The notes beneath the pieces are model-generated. The model did no database searches. It had not been told where the DNA came from and saw only the letters and a list, made by a program, of their open reading frames with translations. A program made the position numbers and the translations under genes. Positions 22,874 through 31,026 of a stretch of 34,384 bases of DNA are shown here, piece by piece (positions within the stretch are counted from its first letter, which is position 1; the number at the start of each line of letters is the position of its first letter). The stretch lies in assembly GCA_018269075.1 (NCBI GenBank), contig JAFDVJ010000077.1:29946-64329 (forward strand), written 5' to 3'. The stretch is from Acidobacteriota bacterium (GTDB lineage Bacteria; Acidobacteriota; Blastocatellia; Pyrinomonadales; Pyrinomonadaceae).

Positions 22874-25258
22874 TTACTTCGGGAGCAGCTCGCCGATCTT
22901 GCGGACGAGATCTTCGACCAGAAACGGCTTTCTGATGAAGTTGTCGCCGAATTCGAAGCTCTTGTTGCGGATCCGTTCGTCGTCGAGATAACCGGAGGTG
23001 AAGAGCATTTTGATCCGCGAATTTCTTTTGGCGAGCTCCGCCGCCAGCTCGTAGCCGCTCATCTTCGGCATCACGATATCCGTGAGGATCAGATCGATCT
23101 CGTATTTTTCGATTTTTTCGAGCGCCTGCGCCCCGTTTTCGGCCGTCAGGACCTTGAAGCCGGAAGCGGCCAGCATATCGCGCGAGAAGCTGCGGACCAG
23201 CGGCTCGTCCTCGACCACCAGGACCGTGCCGCGGCCGGCGCAGACGGCGGCGCACTTTGTGGCGGTTTCGTCGTTCGTCAGGGCAACCGTTTCCGGAAAA
23301 TAGATCGCGAAGGTCGAGCCCTTGCAAAGCTCGCTCTGAACCTCGATGTGGCCGCCCGACTGTTCGACGATCCCGTGGATGGTCGAAAGGCCGAGCCCCG
23401 TGCCGTGACCGATTTTTTTGGTGGTGAAAAACGGTTCGAAGATATTGGCGAGCGTCGCTTCGTCCATTCCGATTCCGGTGTCGGAGACTTCGAGCAGCAC
23501 GTATTTCCCGTGTTTCAGATGCAGCTCGCCGGTGCCGTCGACCTCGACGTTTCGCGTCCGGAACGTCAGGTTTCCGCCGTCCGGCATCGCGTCGCGCGCG
23601 TTGACCGCGAGATTGATCAGGATTTGCGACATCTGCCCGGCGTCGGCCTCGATCCGGCCGAGGGCGGGGTCGAGATCGAAGCCGAATTCGATGTTCTCGC
23701 CGATCAGGACCTTGAGCATTTTGGTGGTGTCGGCGATGATCGGGTTGAGCTCGATGACGCTCGTCTCCAGTCGCTGCGAGCGGCTGAAGGTGAGGAGCTG
23801 CCGGGTCAAAGCGGCGGCTCTTTCGGCGGCTTTGTCGATCTCTTCGAGAAAATGGCGGCTCTTGTCGCCGGGGACGGGCGAGCTCAGTAAAATCTGGCCG
23901 TAGCCGCGGATGACGGTCAGCATATTGTTGAAATCGTGCGCGATCCCGCCGGCGAGCCGGCCGATCGCTTCGAGCTTTTCGGACTGCCGCAGCTTTTCCT
24001 CGTTTTTGCGCAGCTTTTCCTCTTTCTCGACCATCTCGGTGACGTCGCGGATCGTGCCGATGATCCGCCGCAGCGCGCCGGATTCGTTCTTCTCCGGATG
24101 TCCCTGAGAAACGACGTTGATGATCTCGCCGCTGTGTTTGACGATCCGGAACTGGAGCCGCAGGTCGCTGACGTTCGCCACGCATTCGCGGATTTCGCGG
24201 ATCGCGCGCGCGCGGTCGTCGGGATGAATCAGCAGGGAATAATCGTTGAACGAAGTGTTCGGATCGATCCCGAGCAGACCGACTGATTCGGGCGACCAGT
24301 ACATCCGTTTCGTCACCGCCGACCATTCCCAGACTCCCATTTTCGAGGCTTCGAGCGCGATCTGAAGACGGAGTTTTTCGTGCCGGGCGAGCTCTTCCGC
24401 GCGAACCTGTTCGAGCTTGTTCCAGATGCGGGTCGTCATCTCCTGCATCAGCGCCACCTGGTCGTCGCGCCAGTCGTAGGGTTTGCGGTGATAAACGCCG
24501 AGCGAGAAAAGCCATTTGCCGCGGCGGATCAGCGGCACCGTGATAAACGCGCCGACGTCGATCGTCGTGAAATTTTCCTTGACGGAAACCTTCGGGTCGT
24601 TCATCACGTCGCGGATCACGGCCGGCGTGCCGGACTTCATCGTCCGCCGGAATTCCTCGTTGACCCATTCCGACAGAACGTATTTGCCGATGATGCTCAT
24701 ACTTTCCGGCCGCTTCCATTCGTCGAAGATCGTCGCCTCGTCGGCGTCCTCGTTGACGTCGATAAACGGGCATACCGAAGCGCCGATGAAATCGCCGACC
24801 ATCGAGCCGAAAATCTGCACGAGCTTCGACGATTCGTTGATCGGCAGGATCCGCCGCGAAAATTCGTCGAGAAACCTGATGTTTGACTCGGCGCGTTTGC
24901 GCTCGGTGATGTCCGTAAAAACCAGCGCGACCCTGTTTTCGCCGTCCCGCCCGGCGCGGCTCGCGTATACCGAGAACCAGCGATCGAGGTCCTGAGAATA
25001 ATTTTCGATGCGGACGGATTCGCCCGTCCGGAGGACCCGGGAATAGGTCTCGTACCAGAACGGCTCGAGCCCGGGCGCCATCTCGTGCGCGGTCCGGCCG
25101 ACCGCGCCGGTCATTCCGGTATGCGCTTCGAAGGTCCGGTTGGTTTCCAGATGCAGAAAATCGATCGGGTTTTGTTCGCCGTCGTAGATGATTTCGATGA
25201 GCGCGAAGCTTTCCCCGATGCTGTCGAGAAATTGACTGAGGTTTTTGATGTCGTCCAA
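22874..25258 (-). CDS. Soluble hybrid histidine kinase: PAS-GAF-PAS-HisKA-HATPase-REC
   Basis: A 794-residue sensor kinase without membrane segments, so it reads an internal signal. Order of domains: PAS (about 5-122, ending FTDITERKRAE), GAF (about 130-285), PAS/PAC (about 300-412, ending GTIRDVTEM), HisKA with phospho-acceptor H441 in GGIAHDFNN, HATPase (N-box NLAVNARDA around N553, G-box DTGIGMDE, GTGLGLS), and a C-terminal receiver with phospho-acceptor D727 in LILTDIVMP. No separate output regulator lies beside it, so the receiver may pass phosphate to an unlinked protein. The DNA upstream carries a 33-bp tandem duplication and the terminator of the M36 gene, so it probably has its own promoter. 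glpK follows after 168 bases. A link to the surrounding degradative genes is possible but unproven. Confidence 0.93.
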   Translation of the reverse strand: MDDIKNLSQFLDSIGESFALIEIIYDGEQNPIDFLHLETNRTFEAHTGMTGAVGRTAHEMAPGLEPFWYETYSRVLRTGESVRIENYSQDLDRWFSVYASRAGRDGENRVALVFTDITERKRAESNIRFLDEFSRRILPINESSKLVQIFGSMVGDFIGASVCPFIDVNEDADEATIFDEWKRPESMSIIGKYVLSEWVNEEFRRTMKSGTPAVIRDVMNDPKVSVKENFTTIDVGAFITVPLIRRGKWLFSLGVYHRKPYDWRDDQVALMQEMTTRIWNKLEQVRAEELARHEKLRLQIALEASKMGVWEWSAVTKRMYWSPESVGLLGIDPNTSFNDYSLLIHPDDRARAIREIRECVANVSDLRLQFRIVKHSGEIINVVSQGHPEKNESGALRRIIGTIRDVTEMVEKEEKLRKNEEKLRQSEKLEAIGRLAGGIAHDFNNMLTVIRGYGQILLSSPVPGDKSRHFLEEIDKAAERAAALTRQLLTFSRSQRLETSVIELNPIIADTTKMLKVLIGENIEFGFDLDPALGRIEADAGQMSQILINLAVNARDAMPDGGNLTFRTRNVEVDGTGELHLKHGKYVLLEVSDTGIGMDEATLANIFEPFFTTKKIGHGTGLGLSTIHGIVEQSGGHIEVQSELCKGSTFAIYFPETVALTNDETATKCAAVCAGRGTVLVVEDEPLVRSFSRDMLAASGFKVLTAENGAQALEKIEKYEIDLILTDIVMPKMSGYELAAELAKRNSRIKMLFTSGYLDDERIRNKSFEFGDNFIRKPFLVEDLVRKIGELLPK

Positions 25259-25281
25259 ATTGGCCTCCCGAAACTACAAAA

Positions 25282-25347
25282 TTTCTTCAGGAAAAAGTCG
25301 GAGGTGATGTCGGCTTTCTTCGGGGAAAAGTCGGAGGTGTGTCGTAA
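25282..25347. repeat. 33-bp tandem duplication upstream of the histidine kinase gene
   Basis: The 25-bp segment at 25282-25306 recurs at 25315-25339 with 23 identical positions, sharing the perfect core AAAAGTCGGAGGTG. The period is 33 bp, about three helical turns. It starts 24 bases before the kinase start codon, so it lies in the 5' untranslated or promoter region and could present two sites for one DNA-binding protein on the same face. This is the main content, together with the heptamer array and the terminator, of the 337-base gap between the M36 and kinase genes (25259-25595). Confidence 0.75.
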
Positions 25348-25448
25348 GCTTTTCCCGGCTTATGGAAAGACAATTAAATTTTATGAAACAAACCGGCCCT
25401 TTGTCGAGAAAAAAGATCGATAAAATTAAAAAAAAGGCTTATTTATGC

Positions 25449-25469
25449 GATGTCGGATGTCGGATGTCT
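25449..25469. repeat. Short GATGTCG heptamer array
   Basis: GATGTCG occurs twice and is followed by GATGTCT, three head-to-tail heptamers. It differs at one base from the GATTTCG register of the arrays at 11937, 29906 and 34202. It lies 127 bases beyond the M36 stop codon, past that gene's terminator, and does not touch a stop codon. Confidence 0.75.
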
Positions 25470-25542
25470 CGGAATTTAGATAATTCGCCTGAACGGGGAA
25501 ATTACAAACCGAAAACTCTTTGCGCCTTTGCGTCCCGGCGTT

Positions 25543-25579
25543 AAAAAAAAAGCGGCGGAAAGTAATTTCCGCCGCTTTT
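25543..25579 (-). terminator. Intrinsic terminator of the M36 protease gene
   Basis: On the minus strand a perfect 14-bp stem with a GC core (GCGGCGG, arms 25566-25579 and 25548-25561) and a TTAC loop is followed by a run of T residues (plus-strand A run 25543-25551). It lies 16 bases after the M36 stop codon. Confidence 0.92.
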
Positions 25580-25595
25580 CGCTGATTCGCCCGGT

Positions 25596-28500
25596 TTACG
25601 GAATGTAGCGCGCCGGCGCGGGCGTGTCGGTCGCGGTGCCGAACGCGCCCGAGGTGACGCCGGCCGTCGAGCGGTTGAGCCACCACGTGCCGCTCCGGTA
25701 AACGGCCTGATCGTCCTTGCCGTCGCCGTCGTAATCGCCCGGCACGGGAACGTCCGACGCGATGCCGAAGTTGATCGTGTCGACCGCGCCGTTCGAGCTC
25801 CGGAGGATCCACCACGTGCCGGTCGCGGGCCGGAAGACCGCGACGTCGTCCTTGTTGTCGCCGTCGTAATCGGCCGGGACGGGCTTGTCCGTGGAAACGC
25901 CGAAGACGGTCGCCGTCACCGCGCCGCCGCTGTTCGCGATCCACCACTGGCCGGTCGACGGCCGGAAGACCGCGATGTCGGCCTTGCCGTCGCCGTTGTA
26001 GTCGGCCCGCACGGGGACGTCGCCCGCCGCGCCGAAGAGGCTGATCGTGACGCCGCCGCCGCTGTTCAGGATGTACCAGACGTTGGTCGACGGGCGAAAG
26101 ACCGCGACGTCCGTCTTGCCGTCGCCGTCGAAATCGGCCGCCACCGGGACGTCGCCCGACGCGCCGAACTGGACGATGCCGGCCGCGCCGTTCGAGCTCT
26201 GGAGAATGTACCAGACGCCGGTCGCGGGCCGCCAGATCGCGACGTCGGTTTTGCCGTCGCCGTCGAAATCGCCCGGCGTCGCGACGTCGGAAGAGACGCC
26301 CCAGCCGACGGCCGTGAAGCCGGCGGTCGAACGGTTCAGATACCAGACGCCGTCCGCCGGCCGGAAGACCGAGAGATCGGTCTTGCCGTCGCCGTCGAAG
26401 TCGGCGCGCGATTTGACGTTCGGGTTGAACGAGCAGGCGAAGTTCGTCGCGATGCCGATCGTGTCGACGTACCAGCCCGGATTCGGGCCGACGCCGGCCG
26501 TGTTGTTGTCCGCGCCGAACCGCCATTTGAACTGGACGTTCTGGCCGGCGGCGCTCGCCGGGAGCCGGATGACGGTCGTGATGTAGCCGTTCGAATTGCC
26601 CGACCACGACTGGCGGCCGCCGAGCGGGTTGTTCGTGCCGTTTGCGCCGAGCGTGCCGTTGTAGCCGTTCTGCAGAAACGTTCCGCCGGCCGCGATGATG
26701 TCCTGAAACGCGCCGCCCGCGATGCTGATCTCGACCACGCCGCCGTCCCAGCCGGTCTCGGTGTCGAAGCGGTGGCGGAACGAGAGCGTCGTCGCCGCCG
26801 CGCTGATCGCGTAAACGGGCGAGGTCAGATCGCTGCCGCCGCCGGTCGCCGTCGGGTCGGCCGCGAAGGCCGAATTGGCGCCGGTGTCCGGACTGAGCGT
26901 CGAATTGACGAAGTTGATGCCGCTCTGCACCGAAACGGCCGTCCAGCCCGCCGGGAACGCGGGCGCGGTCACGCCGTCGAAATTCTCGGTCGAGGTCGTG
27001 ACCGGCGCGCCGATCGAGATCGTCCGCGTGAACGACGTCGGACCGAGACTGCTCGTCGCGTTCAGCGTCAGCGTCAGGACCGCGCCGCAGGCCGTGTTGG
27101 CCGGGATCGTGAAATTCGTCGACTGCGAAGCGGCGGCGCCGTTGGCGATCGTGCCGTAGGTCAGCAGATTGCCGCCGACGATCTGGAGCGTCGTGTTATT
27201 GGCCGCCGCGCCGGAATCGTTGACGAGCGGGATCGTCAGCGTGACGGTCTCGCCGGGTTCGAAATAGCCGTCGTTGTCGCCGGCCGCGTCGCTGACGGTC
27301 AGCGCCGGGAGCTGCTGCAGATTCGGCAGGTCGAAGGCCTCGGTGACGCTCGTGTCGTTGTTGCCGGTGCCGATGCTGTTGACGGTCGCGCTGTAGCCCA
27401 TTCCGCGGATCGCGAAACCGCCCCAGACGTCGGCCGCGTCCGCTTCGGCCTGCGGCGCGAACGAGCTGCTCGCCCGGGCGGCCGAGATGATCGCGTCGCG
27501 CTCCTGCAGGAACGTCGGCCCGATCGGCGCGAGCTTCATCCCGTCGGTGACGAGCTGGAGCGCCTTGCGGTTGCCGGTCGCCCAGCCGAGCCGCGTCACG
27601 AATTTGGCGCGGACTTCCCAGAGCGCGCTGCTCCAGATTTCGCCCATATTGTGGACCTGATCGACGATCGACGAGCCGACCGGACCGCGCGGAAAAGCGC
27701 CGTCGCTGATATTGAACTGTGCCGCGTCGACGTCGGCGAAGGTCAGCGGGTTGTGCGGCAGGTTGTTCGGGCCGCCGGTAAACGATTTGACCGCTTTCGG
27801 AAAACGGCGGATGCCGTAGTAGTAATTGTTGACGAAGCCGGTCGTGATGTTGTAGGTCGCGTAGCCGCCGGTCGTGTAGATGCCGTTGATCGGGTCGGTC
27901 GGCTCCGAGAGCAGCGAATGCGCGTAAAAATCGGACCAGCCCTCGCCCATCCCGCGCGACATATTCGTCGAGAGCCCGCTGCCGTTGCCGTGGAGCCGGT
28001 TCGAGAGGCCGTGCGTGTGCTCGTGGATGACGACGTCGGCGTCGAGATCGCCGTCGATGTCCGGGTTCGGCCCGACCCACAGATACATCTGCATCCGGCC
28101 GCGGACGCCGTCGGCGGCGGTCGAGAAATTGGCGTTGTTGCCGCCCGAGCAGTCCTGCGCCTCGGCCGAGACGCGGTCGGCCTCGACGCCGCCGCGGCCG
28201 AAGTTGCTGTTCTGGAAGTTGCCGGCCTGTTCGGTGAAGCCGAGCCGGTACATTTCGTCGTGATAGCGGTTGTTGATGTAGAAAAGCTGCGTGATCGCGG
28301 CCCTTTGGGCGTCGACCATCGCGTGCGGCTGCGTGATCGACGCGCAGACCGTGCCGGTGCTCGCCGGCTCGCCGGCCGGGACGGGCGAATCGCCGGTGTT
28401 GGTGTTCGGGTTGAACGGGTTGAACGCGAAGTTGAACGTCCGGCTCGTCCCGGCGGCGCGGCCGTTGGCCGTGTCGACGCCGTTGGTGGTGTCGCGGTCG

Positions 28501-29693
28501 AGACCGGCTTCGACCGCGTTGCCGTCGGTCTCGTTGCCGCCGTCCGTGATCCAGCCGTTATTGTTGAACGCGTAAGGCGCTTCGTTGCCGACGAGCGTCA
28601 GCTGCGTGCGGCTGATCGCCGCGCCCTGCTGGCCGCTCAGCGTGACCGGGCCGGGCGTCAGCGGAAACGGGTTGTCGGCGATGTTGATCATCGCGTTCGG
28701 GTTCGTGTAGACGTTGTAGGTCGCCGGCTGCGTCTGATCCTCGGTCAGGTTCTTGCGCCAGAGCGGCGTGCCGGTCGCGGCGTCGACGATGACGTAATAG
28801 GCGTTGACCGGCTGCCAGACGAGGACGCGCCACGCTGGAATCGCGACGCCCGGTTCGGTCGGAAAATACATCTTTTCGGCGGTCGTCGCCCAGTCGCCCT
28901 GACCGAAGACGGTTTTGAGCGCGGTCGAAGCGGCCGGCGTCGCCGTCAGCCCTTCGGGCAGCTCGCGGTCGATGAAGCCGTAAGCGGCGCGCACCGCATC
29001 GGCCGGATCGCCGAAATCCTTCGGCGCGGACACGTAATCGAGGCCCGGCGCGAGATTGTTGATGACGCGGACGAGCTCGCCCTGTTTCGTAAAGCCGGCC
29101 TTGACCTCGCCGCGAAAGACCGGAATCCCGTCGATCGTCTGCGCGAGGCTCGCGAACGAGAGATTGCCGTCCGGGTTGGTGTAATCGGCCGTCACCTTCA
29201 AATCGTCGGCCTGCGCGCGCGTGACGCCGACGAGCGATTGATTGTCTTTCACGAAATCGCGCAGGATCGCGGCCCGGTTCTCGCCCGACGGGCCGCTCAG
29301 AAAGGCGCGGCCGCGCTTGACGTCGGGGCCGATCACTTCCGGAATTCCGATGTCCGTGTTGTATTCGACTTTGAGCGTCGGGATTTTCGCCTGCAAAGCC
29401 GCTTCGCCCGTGACGAACCGCGCGCGGACGTCGGCGACGAGCGCGGCGTCCTTATTCTGCGACTGGCGAAAGCCGCGCAGCTTTTCGATCGCGGATTTGT
29501 CGTTCCGGATGTCGTAATTGTCGAGGCCTGCCTCGCGGCTCTCGGTGCGCTGGACGAGGCCCTTGCGCGGCGCGCGGCCGCCGGCGGCCGGCCGGAATTC
29601 GAGAGGAATGTAAACGAGCGCCGTCATCAGTCCGATGATCGCCGCGCACCACACAAGCGGACTCCGCACGCCCGCGCCGAAATTTTGCTGCAT
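25596..29693 (-). CDS. Secreted M36 (fungalysin-type) zinc metalloprotease with C-terminal FG-GAP propeller
   Basis: The start at 29693 (MQQNFGAG) has a GGAGG ribosome-binding site eight bases upstream and gives a 1365-residue protein. The in-frame extension to 29795 reads through repeat DNA and is rejected. A signal or anchor segment (about 10-30) is followed by an FTP-type propeptide (to about 330) and the M36 catalytic domain. Zinc ligands are H557 and H561 in HEHTH and E584 in GEGWSDF, with catalytic E558. Next come Ig-like and beta-sandwich segments (about 770-1090). Then six FG-GAP/VCBS repeats of 44-45 residues (1095-1365) follow, each with a calcium loop such as DFDGDGKTD and a VFRP motif. 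The role is extracellular protein degradation, with the propeller for binding. It ends at a strong terminator, so it is probably transcribed alone. Confidence 0.92.
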   Translation of the reverse strand: MQQNFGAGVRSPLVWCAAIIGLMTALVYIPLEFRPAAGGRAPRKGLVQRTESREAGLDNYDIRNDKSAIEKLRGFRQSQNKDAALVADVRARFVTGEAALQAKIPTLKVEYNTDIGIPEVIGPDVKRGRAFLSGPSGENRAAILRDFVKDNQSLVGVTRAQADDLKVTADYTNPDGNLSFASLAQTIDGIPVFRGEVKAGFTKQGELVRVINNLAPGLDYVSAPKDFGDPADAVRAAYGFIDRELPEGLTATPAASTALKTVFGQGDWATTAEKMYFPTEPGVAIPAWRVLVWQPVNAYYVIVDAATGTPLWRKNLTEDQTQPATYNVYTNPNAMINIADNPFPLTPGPVTLSGQQGAAISRTQLTLVGNEAPYAFNNNGWITDGGNETDGNAVEAGLDRDTTNGVDTANGRAAGTSRTFNFAFNPFNPNTNTGDSPVPAGEPASTGTVCASITQPHAMVDAQRAAITQLFYINNRYHDEMYRLGFTEQAGNFQNSNFGRGGVEADRVSAEAQDCSGGNNANFSTAADGVRGRMQMYLWVGPNPDIDGDLDADVVIHEHTHGLSNRLHGNGSGLSTNMSRGMGEGWSDFYAHSLLSEPTDPINGIYTTGGYATYNITTGFVNNYYYGIRRFPKAVKSFTGGPNNLPHNPLTFADVDAAQFNISDGAFPRGPVGSSIVDQVHNMGEIWSSALWEVRAKFVTRLGWATGNRKALQLVTDGMKLAPIGPTFLQERDAIISAARASSSFAPQAEADAADVWGGFAIRGMGYSATVNSIGTGNNDTSVTEAFDLPNLQQLPALTVSDAAGDNDGYFEPGETVTLTIPLVNDSGAAANNTTLQIVGGNLLTYGTIANGAAASQSTNFTIPANTACGAVLTLTLNATSSLGPTSFTRTISIGAPVTTSTENFDGVTAPAFPAGWTAVSVQSGINFVNSTLSPDTGANSAFAADPTATGGGSDLTSPVYAISAAATTLSFRHRFDTETGWDGGVVEISIAGGAFQDIIAAGGTFLQNGYNGTLGANGTNNPLGGRQSWSGNSNGYITTVIRLPASAAGQNVQFKWRFGADNNTAGVGPNPGWYVDTIGIATNFACSFNPNVKSRADFDGDGKTDLSVFRPADGVWYLNRSTAGFTAVGWGVSSDVATPGDFDGDGKTDVAIWRPATGVWYILQSSNGAAGIVQFGASGDVPVAADFDGDGKTDVAVFRPSTNVWYILNSGGGVTISLFGAAGDVPVRADYNGDGKADIAVFRPSTGQWWIANSGGAVTATVFGVSTDKPVPADYDGDNKDDVAVFRPATGTWWILRSSNGAVDTINFGIASDVPVPGDYDGDGKDDQAVYRSGTWWLNRSTAGVTSGAFGTATDTPAPARYIP

Positions 29694-29735
29694 TAAAAAA
29701 AACCTCCAAAAAAGCAAAGAGAAGTTGGGGAAGTA

Positions 29736-29822
29736 CAACAGGCTGACAGCCTGTTGACAGGCGACAGCCTGTAGAAACGCTTCACATCCGTGCAACGCGA
29801 CGACCGAACTGTCAGTCCGTTG
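29736..29822. repeat. Palindromic repeat element, dispersed family
   Basis: At 29736-29756 two 10-bp arms (CAACAGGCTG and CAGCCTGTTG) flank a single central A. A related half-site, ACTGTCAGT, lies at 29808-29816. Between them, 29766-29792 matches the reverse complement of 34358-34384 at 23 of 27 bases (core GTGAAGCGT and TACAGGCT). The element lies between the M36 start codon and its putative promoter, so it would be transcribed as a structured leader. It is probably a REP/MITE-like repeat related to the copies at 34295-34384 and 19486-19623. Confidence 0.65.
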
Positions 29823-29871
29823 TCCGTTAATCCTAAACTAGGTATCAGGTTCGCGAATAAACCGACTCTCG

Positions 29872-29902
29872 ATTATATTCCAAACCGGCCGCCCGAATCC
29901 AA
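29872..29902 (-). promoter_or_regulatory. Candidate promoter of the M36 protease gene
   Basis: On the minus strand a perfect TATAAT (29872-29877) lies 19 bases after TTGGAT (29897-29902). The spacer is longer than ideal and the -35 box is weak. If used, the leader would be about 170 bases and include the palindromic element at 29736-29822. Confidence 0.4.
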
Positions 29903-29905
29903 TCG

Positions 29906-29945
29906 ATTTGGGATTTCGGATTTCTGATTTCGGATTTCGGATTGG
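29906..29945. repeat. ATTTCGG heptamer array in the M36/paoA divergent gap
   Basis: Five head-to-tail heptamers: ATTTGGG, ATTTCGG, ATTTCTG, ATTTCGG, ATTTCGG, followed by ATTGG. Unlike the arrays at 11937 and 34202 it is not next to a stop codon and has drifted more. It lies just upstream of the putative M36 -35 box. The 481-base divergent gap (29694-30174) otherwise holds the palindromic element, the two candidate promoters and a 6-bp stem TCGGGA/TCCCGA (30027-30042). Confidence 0.85.
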
Positions 29946-30055
29946 TTTCGTGCCGTTTCGTCGATTTTCATACTTTAATTTATCAAATTTCGGAAATTTT
30001 TTCGCGACTTTATTTCCGGCCGCCGGTCGGGAAAAATCCCGAGAGTTGCGGTTTT

Positions 30056-30084
30056 TTGCCGGTGTCGTATAAGCTTGGTAAAAT
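30056..30084 (+). promoter_or_regulatory. Candidate promoter of the paoABC operon
   Basis: TTGCCG (30056-30061) and TAAAAT (30079-30084) are separated by 17 bases, a reasonable sigma-70-like pair about 90 bases before the paoA start codon. An overlapping alternative is TTGCGG with TATAAG at 16 bases spacing. Neither is decisive. Confidence 0.35.
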
Positions 30085-30174
30085 ACTCGATCAAAACGAG
30101 TCGGTAGACTTCAAAATCAACCGCGCCGAAACGGCGGACGCCGCCGGGTTCGCGGGAAATTCGCAGGGAGGATT

Positions 30175-31026
30175 ATGAACGATCATCGAGAGGACGAAGA
30201 TTATCTGCTGAACGGGGAGGAACGGCCGGAAACGCGGGCGGACGGGGAAAAACTGCTCGACGAGCTCGGGATTTTCGGCGTCGCGCGGCGGCGGTTTTTC
30301 GAGCAGGGACTGGCCGGCGGGCTCGGCGTGTTCGCGCTTCAGCTGTTGGCGAAGGAAAAGGCGCTCGCCGCGGTCGAGACCGCGCCCGACGCCGTCTTCG
30401 CCGAGAACGCGGGGCTCGAAAACGCGGTCAGAGTTTCTTTGAAGATCAACGGCGCGGCGCAGAGCGTCGAGATCGATTCGCGGACCGCGCTCGTCGATCT
30501 GCTGCGCGAGAATCTCGGCCTGACCGGCACGAAAAAAGGCTGCGATCAGGGCCAGTGCGGCGCGTGCACGGTGATCGTCGACGGGCGGCGCGTGCTCTCG
30601 TGCCTGACGCTCGCCGCGAGATGCGAGGGCAAGACGGTGACGACCGTCGAGGGGCTCGCGAAAGGCGACGAGCTCCATCCGGTGCAGGCCGCGTTCATCA
30701 AGCACGACGGATTTCAGTGCGGCTACTGCACGCCGGGGCAGATCTGCTCGGCGGTCGCGCTGCTCGACGAAGCGAAAAACGGCGAGGCGAGCGCGGCGAC
30801 GAAGAACCTCCGGGCCACGGCGCGCGATTTGAAGCTCTCCGACGAGGAAATCCGCGAGCGGATGAGCGGCAACGTCTGCCGCTGCGGCGCGTATCCGGGC
30901 ATCGTCGCGGCGATCAGGGAAGTTCAGGCGGGCCGCGAGACGGCGCAGTATTGGCAGTTCGCGACCGAAGAGGAGATCGCCGCCGCGATGAGCGCGGGAG
31001 AGGAGGAACGAGATGCGGCCGTTTAA
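30175..31026 (+). CDS. paoA: Tat-exported 2Fe-2S subunit of a PaoABC-type aldehyde oxidoreductase
   Basis: A 283-residue small subunit of a xanthine-oxidase-family molybdoenzyme. The N-terminus is unusually long and acidic (about 37 residues) before a twin-arginine signal, RRRFFEQGLAGGLG (from R38), so the folded complex should be exported to the periplasm. Two [2Fe-2S] sites are visible: the ferredoxin type (C123, C128, C131, C143) and the helical type (C182, C185 in CGYCTPGQ; C235, C237 in CRCGAY). It passes electrons from the molybdenum site to the FAD subunit. A strong GGGAGGA ribosome-binding site precedes the ATG. The gene overlaps the next by 14 bases, which indicates translational coupling. 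It is most like E. coli PaoA (YagT). An isoquinoline oxidoreductase-like subunit would also fit the cluster motifs. Confidence 0.92.
   Translation: MNDHREDEDYLLNGEERPETRADGEKLLDELGIFGVARRRFFEQGLAGGLGVFALQLLAKEKALAAVETAPDAVFAENAGLENAVRVSLKINGAAQSVEIDSRTALVDLLRENLGLTGTKKGCDQGQCGACTVIVDGRRVLSCLTLAARCEGKTVTTVEGLAKGDELHPVQAAFIKHDGFQCGYCTPGQICSAVALLDEAKNGEASAATKNLRATARDLKLSDEEIRERMSGNVCRCGAYPGIVAAIREVQAGRETAQYWQFATEEEIAAAMSAGEEERDAAV

Noticed and set aside
25307..25423. 38-codon plus-strand frame preceded by GGAGGTG
   Set aside because: The purine-rich motif touches the ATG with almost no spacing and is part of the 33-bp tandem duplication. The product has no recognisable feature and runs against the neighbouring genes. 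A small protein cannot be excluded, but evidence is too thin.
29694..29795. 34-codon N-terminal extension of the M36 protease
   Set aside because: It would translate the palindromic repeat element. The start at 29693 has a GGAGG site at correct spacing and begins the hydrophobic export segment.
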